Of a stretch of 64,000 bases of DNA, positions 25,415 to 34,276 are shown in pieces. The translations under genes and the position numbers were made by a program. The notes under the pieces are model-generated. The model was given only the letters and a program-made list of their open reading frames with translations. It did not search any database and was not told the origin of the DNA. Position 1 is the first letter of the stretch. Each line of letters begins with the position of its first letter. The stretch comes from Litsea cubeba (lineage: Eukaryota; Streptophyta; Magnoliopsida; Laurales; Lauraceae): the NCBI GenBank assembly GCA_012931725.1, contig CM022948.1, positions 94,957,769 to 95,021,768 of the forward strand, given 5' to 3'.

Positions 25415-26253
25415 ACACATGTTTGTCAAGCAAAATGACGTCTACATACTCATCAGGTGAATGAACCTGAAATTCCCATTGACAGATTGGATACACTCCC
25501 AATTGACGTGAACGTTCTAACTCCGTGTTTATGATATTTTCAGCATAATTGGTCATCCTTGTTTCCAGCAATTGTGATTTCAACCGCCGATCTTCAGGAA
25601 ACTCCATTAATTTGGCGCGTATCGCTTCAACTTATTTCGCTATTCGAAATTCCCTCACTTCCTTCAGCAAAGCATTTGTATATTCGGCAATGTTCTGAGT
25701 GAGCATATCATACCGTCGGCCCCTTACAAATGCATTTACCCACTGCTCTTTTGGGATGTTGTCTATGTACTTGTATGCTTCCTCTAAAACAATCATTATA
25801 TCAGCCTTCTCTTTTTCATACTTGCATGCTCTATACGTTTTTGCTGCTCTCTAGAACTTAATCACGATAGCTTTATCCTTGAACTTTCAGCTATATTTTG
25901 TGCAACATGTCGTACGCAATGACAATGATATGTAGTTTGGAACCTATTGGAAACGGCTTGCACAAGTCCTTTTTGTCGAGCAGAGACAATGGTAAAATTA
26001 TGTGTAGGACGAAACGCAATAGAAATTGCCGCAAGGAACCACTCCCAAGAATCTTGTCACTCAATTTCAGCAATAGCAAATCGAGTGGAAAGAGTTTGCG
26101 GTCTCCATCATAAGTCACGGCTGTGAGTAAGACTCCAGAATATATATTTTCCGCGAAGATTGGCACCATCGACAGCAATTATTGGTCTTAGGAATGAACG
26201 AAATGATTGTATGCTTGATCTAAATATCCAAAAAAATCTTAAGAACGAATCAC
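25415..26253 (-). pseudogene. mudrA-like MULE transposase fragment
   Basis: On the minus strand this is the collinear counterpart of the middle of the mudrA in the 11.9-kb MULE (its codons about 265-540). It includes SFLRFFWIF, AVDGANLRGKY (first catalytic Asp), the VCNMSYAM region read in another frame (the HCHCVRH block), and FPEDRRLKSQLLETRMTNYAE through EYVDVILLDKHV, where similarity stops just before the SWIM finger. Frames are broken repeatedly. The N-terminal part and zinc-knuckle tail are gone. The 5' side ends exactly at the Copia LTR junction at about 26250. No functional transposase can be made. Confidence 0.85.
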
Positions 26254-27083
26254 AAGCACACACCACAACGACATCAAATTTAAGGAGGAAAACCCTAACC
26301 TGGTAAAAAACCACCGATCCAACCTAGATCAATAATCAAGCACTATGAATCTCGTAATTACAAAAAACTCAGATTTCCTCCCCAGATATCCCCTATCTAA
26401 ATATTGAAGTTACCTTGTTTCACTTCACGCTTCAACGACTTCACACCATTGATTGCAACAGATTCAATCTAGCACTTGACTCCCCAAATCTTCTACGCAG
26501 GAAGACAATCTTCTACAAATGATGCAGAAGAAACTAGCTCTAGAGAACCTAGCAGCACAACTTCTTAAGAAAACTCTAGAGAATAATTCTCTCAATTAAA
26601 ATCTCTAACTCAGAACTTTGAGAGATGAGGTGTTGCTTTAGAATAGCCCTTGGGTCCTTTAAATAGCCCTTAGGTCATGCTTAAACTTACCTAACTTGAT
26701 TAGGATTAAAACAAGCAGTTTGAGCACAATTAAAATTCAGTTTCTAATTTTCGAAGAACTCTCTGCGCCTTGTCCGCTCGAGCAGACCCTTCATCGATCC
26801 GCTCGAGCAGATGAGGTTCTGTTTCAACACATTTACAACTCTGTCAGGCGACTGGACTCTCTATCTTGCGTTCGCTCTAGCAAAGCTTGGACCGCTCAAG
26901 CGGACTCCATTCTAGATGATCCGGAAATTCAGCACTCTTTTCTTCTTCTAATTCTTTCAGCCTTTCTTCTTAGAGTCATTCTCATCTTCTATCTTCAGAA
27001 TCCTTTTTTAAAATAAGATAACAACTCAAAAGACCCAGAGTTTTGTCCAACCCATGAATTAGCCAAAAAATAAAAACATAACA
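26248..27083 (-). repeat. 3' LTR of the Copia element (truncated)
   Basis: Direct repeat of 28407-29234 with scattered substitutions. It stops at ATCACAAGCAC, where the other LTR continues for about 90 bp to TGAAAG. The joint with mudrA sequence falls at a shared AATCA. Confidence 0.85.
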
Positions 27084-27096
27084 ATCTCCCCATTTG
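27084..27096 (-). other. Polypurine tract of the Copia element
   Basis: Minus-strand AAATGGGGAGAT directly precedes the 3' LTR start TGTTATG. It is the expected plus-strand DNA priming site. Confidence 0.75.
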
Positions 27097-27558
27097 GCAA
27101 CACCTGGACAAAACTCCCTAAGACAATACATTTTGATCTACCAAAAAGAAATCCAAAATTCATTGAATTATAAAAAATTTACAATCGGCACATGTAGATG
27201 TGTAATATCTCTGACTCTTCTGAACTTCTTCTTCTCCCCCTTGATCTGTCACCTTTCTCCCTCTTTTTGTCCATAGGTAACAAAGCTAAAGATAAGAACA
27301 TCAGCTTTCATGTCAATTAGGATCAATAGCTCCCCCTCAATTTCAACTCCCCCAAAAAATATCTTCATATCAGCACTCGGGGTGAGAGCTTAATCTCAGT
27401 CATTAGGGCTTTTTACATGTAGTCACCCACACTTGTGTAGTGTGAGTTTTCAGCATAGTTTGAGTAAATTCCTTAGGCAAATCAGACCTTCTTACCCCAA
27501 TATGAGACGTCTTGGGTAGAGAAAAATTCTTCCGCCATTGCTTGGTCTTTGGCAGACT

Positions 27559-28219
27559 TTACAGTTTCTTACAATGGGGATGAATATGTCCTTTAAATCC
27601 ACAATGATGACAGGTGGATGTACGTGCAGCGCATAACACGTTCTTTTTCTTGAAACTACTCGACACATTATTTGAAAGTGTAGTATGTGGAGTAGTATGT
27701 GCAACACTTGAAATAAAAATTATTTTACCTTTAATATTAGAAGTGGATGCACCATGATCATAACCAAGACCGCTTCTGTCAAACGTAGACTTCTGACAGC
27801 ACAAGATGTTAGTAAGAATTTTCGAACCATTGTTCATCTTATTTAGAGAAGCTTGTTTTCCTTCTAGCTCAAACAAAGTGATCTTCAGTCTTCCTTGCAG
27901 GTCTTCTTTTTTCAGATTTAACAGTCTGTAACTCCGTCTTCATATTCTCAATCTCTTGTTCAGCCTTTGCAAGTTTTTGACTCTCGGTGGCCAAATTCTC
28001 AACCATGCAGTTTTTCTGACTTTCCAAGAGACGAATCTTTTCAAGTGCTCGCGCTAAATCATTCTTTAATGCAGAATTTACAGCTTGAGCAACTTTTAAC
28101 TTGATTGTGACATTCTTACCATACTTGGTCATCCTCACACAATAATTAAACGCGGAGTAATATTTCTCCTCCCAATCTTGTTCTTGATCTGACACATCAT
28201 CTTCATTATATATCATCAT
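27559..28219 (-). pseudogene. Copia gag fragment with zinc knuckle
   Basis: The first frame (28219-27869) gives a lysine/glutamate-rich coiled coil (EKYYSAFNYCVRMTKYGK, then heptad-like LEKIRLLESQ...LAKAEQEIENMKTELQ). This matches the C-terminal half of plant Copia gag polyproteins upstream of the knuckle. A frameshift near 27870 moves to a second frame ending in CHHCGFKGHIHPHC, a CX2CX4HX4C nucleic-acid-binding knuckle, followed by a stop. The gag N-terminus and all pol domains are missing. Confidence 0.8.
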
Positions 28220-28303
28220 CAGACATAGAAGATCCAGCCAAGAATTGATTGAGTATCATTCTAGAAATCTCTTAGATCAAACACAGTAAATAAGCGCAAC
28301 CCT

Positions 28304-28314
28304 CTCTGATACCA
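28304..28314 (-). other. Primer-binding site of the Copia element
   Basis: Minus-strand TGGTATCAGAG, complementary to initiator-Met tRNA, two bases inside the 5' LTR. Confidence 0.85.
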
Positions 28315-28316
28315 AT

Positions 28317-29234
28317 TGAAAGTTATTTGGGGCCGTGATCTCTAGATTGGTCTACTCAATCAATCAAACCAAAAGTGTGTAAAAATAATAATCTATGCAA
28401 CGAAAATAAAATCACAAGCACACACCACAAGGACACCAAATTTAAGGTGGAAAACCCTAACCGGGTAAAAAACCACCAATCCAACATGGATCAATAATCA
28501 AGCACTATAAATCTCCCAATTACAAGAAACTCATATTTTCTCCCCAGATATCCTCCTCAGATATCCCTTATCTAAAGACTGAAGTAACCTTGTGTCGCTT
28601 CACGCTTCAACGACTTCACACCGTTGATTGTAACAGACTCAATCCATCACTTGACTCCTCAAATCTTTCATACATGAAAACAATCTTCTACAAAGGTTGC
28701 AGAAGAAACTGGCTTTAGAGAACTTGGCAGCACAACTTCTTAAGAAATTTCTAGATAATAATTCTCTCAATTAAAAGCTCTAATTTAGAACTTTGAGATA
28801 TGAGGTGTTGCTTTAGAATAGCCCATCGAGTCCTTTAAATAGCCCTTATGTCGTGCTTAAACTTAACTAACTTGATTAGGATTAAAACAAGCAGTTTGGG
28901 CACAATTAGAATTCAGTTTCTAATTTTTTTAGGACTCTCTGCGTCTTGTCCGCTCGAGCAGATGAGGTTCTGTTTCAGCACATTTACAACTCTGTCAGGC
29001 AACTGAGCTCTCTGTCTTGCGTTCGCTCTAGCGCAGCTTGGACCGCTCGAGCGAACTCCATTCTGGATGATCCGGAAATCAAGCACCCTTTTCTTCTTCT
29101 AATTCTTTCAGACTTTCTTCTTAGAGTCATTCTCATTTTCTATCTTCAGAGTCCTTTTTTAAAATAAGATAACAACTCAAAAGACCCAGAATTTTGTCCA
29201 ACCAATGAATTAGCCAATAAACAAAAACCTAACA
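28317..29234 (-). repeat. 5' LTR of the Copia element (918 bp)
   Basis: Complete TG...CA LTR. It carries CGCTCGAGCG-type palindromes (about 28950 and 29035-29050) and shares most of its length with 26248-27083. A GGTTTTTTACCC...AGGGTTTTCCACC segment typical of Copia U5 regions lies at 28440-28480 (minus sense). Confidence 0.85.
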
Positions 29235-29334
29235 GAACCCACAAGCGAAAACGGAGAAGATGGAAACAGAGGTCCTCAGTTTGTGGTGAAAAACTGTGAT
29301 ATGTGATGGGATGAAAGTAGGTAACTGTGCGATA

Positions 29335-29586
29335 TCTTACAAGCCTAGGACATCGAACTGTGGGATATACTACAAGCCTAGGATATCGATTCCTACGATA
29401 TCCTACAGTCCTAAGATATCAAATCCTACGATATCCTACAGTCCTAGCTAGCTAGGATATCGCAGGATAAAGGGTAAAACCGTCGCACTTTAAACGTCCT
29501 TTGGTGTATGATCTTCTATCCGACAATTTCCAATCTATCATCTGGTATTGGATAAATGTCGGATTTTAGGCCGATATGGTAATTTT
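29335..29586 (-). repeat. Right terminal inverted repeat of the 5.7-kb MULE
   Basis: Reverse complement of the left TIR with substitutions and extra GATATC blocks. The outermost GGG of the left end is absent here. Confidence 0.85.
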
Positions 29587-29595
29587 TAAAAACAA

Positions 29596-29766
29596 CATCA
29601 CATCACCAACACCAACACCAACTTTCTTCATTTGTCTCCAATAACGAACCTCCTTCTCTTTCTCCCGTTGACCGACCCGAATCATTTCTCCTCTCCCTGT
29701 CAGCGGCCTCAGCAAGGCATGACTCTCCTCACCTCTTCTATCTCTCTCTTTGTTTTATCGGTCGGT

Positions 29767-29806
<40 letters not shown>

Positions 29807-30446
29807 GTACTCTTATTCTTCTCTCCTTGGAAGATGATGGGACTTGTGGGCGTCCACATGTTCTCTCACTTGAAGGCCACAAGTCAAGCGTCGATCTACC
29901 TAGAAACTGCTCTCTGAATTTGAATTTTTAATCCTACTACTCGAATATTCTAAGTCTTCTAATCCAGTTTTAATACTCTAACTCTTCTAATCCAGTTTTT
30001 CTAAACGTATTAAAATATTGGATGAAAACCCATTATATATATATATATATATATGAATCCTATATATAATTTAAACACAACAGTAATACCAGTCTTAAAT
30101 CATGGGATATTCATGGTCTAGCTTGACAAGAGGTGGCCTCATCTTTTATTTTAATGATCTAGCATGACGCAATGTGAGCCCATCATTTCAAATATAAATT
30201 AATTAAAGAGATACATGACAGATTGAATGCTCACGTACAGGATCTCACTCCATTTTCACTTCTCTTGAGATACTGAAATTAAGATGCAGTTATAATCTCA
30301 GATACTGCAACTTGATCAGAATCAAATGTCAGGTGCTTGGTTTGTGTAGTGACCCTCAACTCAAGTCATGAGAAATCTCTTTTCTTTTTCCATTCTTTGA
30401 TGGACATGTGAATGCCCACAACTCATATATCTTTCAAGGAGAGAAG

Positions 30447-30492
<46 letters not shown>

Positions 30493-30631
30493 AGAATTGA
30501 GATACATATGTATTATAACAATGGAATTCATGTACTCCTATGATTACTATTTTCAAATTAAGTATAGATTACCATTATTTCTATAAAAGAGCAAGGAAGA
30601 ATAATTAAAAAATCCCCCATCATCTTATTAG
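29596..30631. other. Intergenic with microsatellites
   Basis: No gene recognised. Contains (CT)n at about 29770-29805, (TA)n at about 30033-30054 and (GA)n at about 30450-30489. This is downstream (3') of the minus-strand DREB gene. Confidence 0.55.
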
Positions 30632-31378
30632 CTAGTCCGTACTCCACAGAGACAAGTCGATGTGGCTCTCTCTACTGTCATCGTAGTCTTCTTCCTGCAA
30701 AGGTGGAGAAATGAGCAAACCCTCTGCCATGTCAGCAATCAGCCCCGGCATATTAAACAGTTCGTCTTCATCAACGTAATCACCTTCAACAGACCTCCAA
30801 ACTCCCGAACTAATACTACTACTCTGCGCTCCCGACACGTCATCGCACGTGGACGACGACGACGACTTCTTCCTCACAGGGCGAAACGCATTCGTCACGG
30901 AAGCTGCAGCAGCTTGTATGTCTTCTGCTGAAGAAGACTTGGCACGTGGCAACAGCCACTCCGAGTCAGGAAAGTTGAGCGGCGCTGACGAGCCACGGAG
31001 AGCCAGCGCCGCCACATCGTAGGCCCTGGCGGCCATCTCCGGCGACGGGAACGTCCCGAGCCAAATCCTCGACTTCTTGTTTGGCTCGCGGACTTCGCAT
31101 ACCCACTTGTTGTTGTTCCTTCTCCGCACGCCGCGGTACACGGGATGGCGTGTCTCGCGGAACTTCTTGCGGCCGGCCTTTCGCTTGCAGAGGGAGGATT
31201 GCACGTGCGAGGGGGGGAGTGAGAGAGCGTTGGATTGCACGTGTGAGGGGGAGGGAGTGAGGTCGTTGGATGAGGAAGATAGGTCCAAGTCCATGTATAA
31301 GAGAAGTGAAGAGGAGGAGTTGATAAAATTATTACCAGTAGATAAAGAACGGGATTTGAGTCCGGATCCCTGTTTCAT
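30632..31378 (-). CDS. DREB1/CBF-like AP2/ERF transcription factor
   Basis: Single-exon nuclear DNA-binding protein. The first in-frame ATG at 31378 gives 248 codons. A second ATG at 31294 (MDLDLSSSS) gives 220 codons, closer to the usual DREB1 length, and may be the true start; both have weak contexts. From the second start: a Ser-rich N-terminus; the pre-domain signature KRKAGRKKFRETRHP (CBF type, with K for the usual P); the AP2 domain YRGVRRRNNNKWVCEVREP...IWLGTFPSPEMAARAYDVAALALRG with the DREB Val and Glu contacts; a DSEWLLP in place of the usual DSAWR; and the C-terminal acidic region ending LSLWST, like the LWSY tail. The family binds CRT/DRE (CCGAC) elements and activates cold and dehydration genes. 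The paralogue identity is not resolvable. Intronless structure fits the family. Confidence 0.93.
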   Translation of the reverse strand: MKQGSGLKSRSLSTGNNFINSSSSLLLYMDLDLSSSSNDLTPSPSHVQSNALSLPPSHVQSSLCKRKAGRKKFRETRHPVYRGVRRRNNNKWVCEVREPNKKSRIWLGTFPSPEMAARAYDVAALALRGSSAPLNFPDSEWLLPRAKSSSAEDIQAAAASVTNAFRPVRKKSSSSSTCDDVSGAQSSSISSGVWRSVEGDYVDEDELFNMPGLIADMAEGLLISPPLQEEDYDDSRESHIDLSLWSTD

Positions 31379-31472
31379 CCAAACAGGGAAATACTGTATT
31401 ATCGAATGAGAAGGTGCCACCAAGGCCAAGACACAATATAATTAGTTATTCAGGTCCAACTCAGCATAATAT

Positions 31473-31480
31473 ATTATATA
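31473..31480 (-). promoter_or_regulatory. Likely TATA box of the DREB gene
   Basis: Minus-strand TATATAAT about 95 bp upstream of the first in-frame ATG. Transcription would start near 31445, placing both candidate start codons downstream of it. Confidence 0.4.
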
Positions 31481-32418
31481 ATACCAAGTTTACTCTTGCC
31501 CTCTCACCTCTCACCTATCATCCTTTTCCCTTTTCCAATTTCCACTCTGACAGCTGATGGCGGAGACGGTTAAGGTGAAGAAATGGGTCTCCACATAAGC
31601 CTCTAGACCCTATTTTGCTCTTAATGGATTTCCCATCTTCCGATTCCAAGACCTCTCTTGTTTTCTCTTTTATAGTGAAGAGGAACCTAAGTTGACTAAA
31701 ACAGAGGAGAAGAGAAGAGGAGTTCATAAAGAATGGGGTTTTTGTGTTTATAGGTCAGAAGGCGAAGTCAGAGTTGCTTTTACAGTGCTTGTATTGCTGG
31801 GTCCGGGTGCACCAAAACACGAGAAGGACCCGCTTTGGATTTTTGCGCACGTGAACAATTCTGAATTTTCGTGTTGAAACGCTTCCTGTGGGCTTGACTA
31901 TTATTGCGGCTTACTAAGTACTAACTTTAGATGATGCCCGCTTCTAGAAATGAGGTTCTGGTGAGAAGGGAGTGGGGTACTTTGATGTGGTAACCAGGTA
32001 GGTGAAGCAATTCGAGAGTGTCAGGTCTACATGGGTTGGATTGAGTTTGGGTTTAATTTGTATCCGACCTGTTTATTAAGTGTGGGAAAGAATGATTGTT
32101 TATTAAGTGGGGAAGTAATGATGAATTGCTGGAAATTCTGCCTCTTATTGAGATGTTGCTTAAGATCAAGATCGATCTTTGGGTATGTTTTTTACCCATA
32201 ATGTCAGGTGCTCTCATGAGTACCAGTACCTTGGTTTGGTTTGGGTGCCAACTCATTGGAGAAATAAAACGTTTATTTTTTTTATAAAAGAAAAACAAAA
32301 GAGGTTCACTTGCTCATGAGAAAATCCAGGGAACCTCCTAAGTGGAGCTCACTTAAAAGTTTGACATGGATGTCCATAGATTAATCTCTAAGTTAATAAG
32401 TTAAAGTATCACACTTCA
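31481..32418. other. Intergenic, upstream of the DREB gene
   Basis: No gene recognised. Presumably includes the DREB promoter at its left side. Confidence 0.45.
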
Positions 32419-33130
32419 ATTGGTGTCCCGACATGGAAAAAATAATAATAATAAGTGTCAATCTAATTATGCGCCATGTTTTATTCAACTTAAGTCCTAC
32501 AAGGGAATTGAAGAAAAAAATGTGTATGTTGCCAGTTATTTACTTTTTTAATAGGAGAGTTTACTCACTACTCTTTAGGATTTTGATGAGGGGGAGGCTT
32601 TTCAGTGCATTTGTGCCCTGAGAAGACTTTGCTTTCTACATATTTTTATTTGAGAGAGAGAGAAAAAGAGAGAGGGATTATATATATATTCCTGCCTCGA
32701 TCCAATGTAAGAAAAATTAAAATCATCTCTATTAAAAAGAATCAAGAAAAATCCATCAGCCCTTTTCCTTTTCCTTTTCCTTTTTCATTCATAACAAAAA
32801 AAAAAAAAAAAAAACGGTGTCCCACCATGGCGAAAAATAATAGTAAGTGTCAATTTAATGGTGCAACATCTTTTATTTAACTAAAACCCTACGAGGGGAT
32901 TCAAGAAAAAATATGTATATATTACTAATAATTTAGATTTTTAATAGGAGATTTCACTTCCTACTCCCCAAAAGTTTGATAAGTGGGAGGCTTTTAAGGT
33001 GCTTTCGTGCACCAAGAAGACTTCCCTCTCTACCAATTTTTTATTTTATAGAGAGAGAGAAAAAAAGTTGAAATCTTCTTTATTAAGGAAATCAGCCCTT
33101 TTTTCTTCTTTTCCTTTTCCCTAATAAAAG
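32419..33130 (+). repeat. Diverged tandem duplication, period about 398 bp
   Basis: Copy 1 starts GGTGTCCCGACATGG at 32419 and copy 2 starts GGTGTCCCACCATGG at about 32817. Both continue through AAGTGTCAATxTAATxxTGC, TTAATAGGAGA, a 'GGGAGGCTTTT' phrase, GAGAGAGAGA and 'CAGCCCTTTT' in the same order. Non-coding. Confidence 0.75.
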
Positions 33131-33345
33131 AAAAATAAGTTGTACCAAAACCATTGGATAAGAAGCTGCATAGAAAATTTGAAACAGGATTTTCCATCCA
33201 CCAGACCAGCCTCACGTGTCTCTCGTTGCACACACGGCACATGAAGAATTCGGATCCGCTGTTTGAACTAATGAGAGGTGACACATGAGAAGAGAATATC
33301 AAATCAGCTCACAACTCATTTTCTTCAATGAATAAGAAATTGTTT

Positions 33346-33538
33346 GGGATTATTACCGTACGGACAGCACTAAACATGAGAATTACCCCATTAAAGATGA
33401 AAAATCAAAATTTACCCAAAAGAAGTTCGTACACCAAAAAGGCCAAAATTGAGACGAAAATACCCTTTTTTGAGCGATATCCTATCTCTGTAGGATATCG
33501 AACCTTTCGATATCCCAAGTATTTAGGATATCGAAGGA
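33346..33538 (+). repeat. Left terminal inverted repeat of the 11.9-kb MULE
   Basis: Pairs with 45062-45253. The inner portion has alternating GATATC blocks (GCGATATCC, AGGATATCGAAC, TCGATATCCC, AGGATATCGAAGG). The two arms diverge beyond 33538, although further GATATC blocks continue on both sides. Confidence 0.92.
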
Positions 33539-34276
33539 TTATCCAACGGTTCGATATCCTAAAACTCTAGGATATCGAATTCTCACCAACTTCCATCCCA
33601 TCAGTCCGTTTCATCTTCTCCAGTTTTTCAAACTGAGGAGGTCCGATGGAAGTTTTTCAAAACGAGGAGGTCCGTTTCATCTTATGCATTGTATTTCACT
33701 GAGTTCCCTTTCATCTCCGTTTTCGATGTAGAACTCCGTTTCCATCTCCGTTCCGTATGTAGAACTCCGTTTCCATCTCCGTTCCGTAGGATATTACCAT
33801 TACATCTTTTTTCATCCTCACTTTCTATATCTTATTCATCATAGCAGGTACGTGCGACATTCTAAGTTTCTGAATGCCTTAAAAAGTTAGCTATGAAATG
33901 TGGTAATGATAAACCTTTTTTTCTGATTTGATTCTTACGATGGAAACCATAAGTCACTTATTAATATTTAGATCTCTCTATGAAATCCATTTTTTTTCAC
34001 CATTAAGCTATTTAAATAGTCCTTTTTTGAAGGCTTTTTTTTTTTTTTTGAATTTCTACGTTATAATACCATGCATGAAGTTGTTACTCACAATAAGGCA
34101 TTCTGAGTCTTTATAAGTACTAATATTGTGACATTATATTGCTCCTCCAACGAATTCGATGGTAAAATTCATCCAATGATTACTACATATTACCAACTGA
34201 TTACTATAAAACTCATAAGAACGCATAACAACCCATGCAAATTTTTATTAATAAAATATATCTTATTTTTATTAGG

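Larger units (their letters stand above)
26248..29234 (-). mobile_element. Non-autonomous Copia-type LTR retrotransposon
   Basis: On the minus strand the order is: 5' LTR (29234-28317), primer-binding site (28314-28304), gag relic, polypurine tract (27096-27084), 3' LTR (27083-26248, truncated). LTRs start TGTTA(T/G)G and the intact one ends CTTTCA. Protease, integrase and reverse transcriptase are absent, so the copy relied on another element. It inserted into the 5.7-kb MULE. The 3' LTR lacks about 90 bp of its far end, where it joins the mudrA fragment directly. Confidence 0.83.
23863..29586 (-). mobile_element. MULE (Mutator-like) transposon with nested Copia, 5.7 kb
   Basis: Long terminal inverted repeats lie at about 23863-24095 and 29335-29586. 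The left starts GGGAAAATTACCGTACGG; the right, reverse complemented, starts AAAATTACCATATCGG. Both then share CCGACATTTA(C/T)CCAATACCAGATGA, a TTGTCGGATAGAAGATC block and strings of GATATC palindromes. Perfect 9-bp target duplications TAAAAACAA lie at 23854-23862 and 29587-29595, diagnostic of Mutator-like elements. It holds a broken minus-strand mudrA and a later Copia insertion. Its TIRs are recognisably the same family as those of the 11.9-kb MULE at 33346-45253, but more diverged. Confidence 0.86.

Noticed and set aside
31379..31429. Upstream extension of the DREB frame to 31429
   Set aside because: It begins with TTG, not ATG; the plausible starts are 31378 or 31294.
33328..33570. 80-codon plus frame and its mirror at 45006-45287, which look like a conserved protein pair
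   Set aside because: The similarity is DNA-level: both frames translate the MULE terminal inverted repeats (GATATC blocks give the FRYPKYLGYRR-like text).
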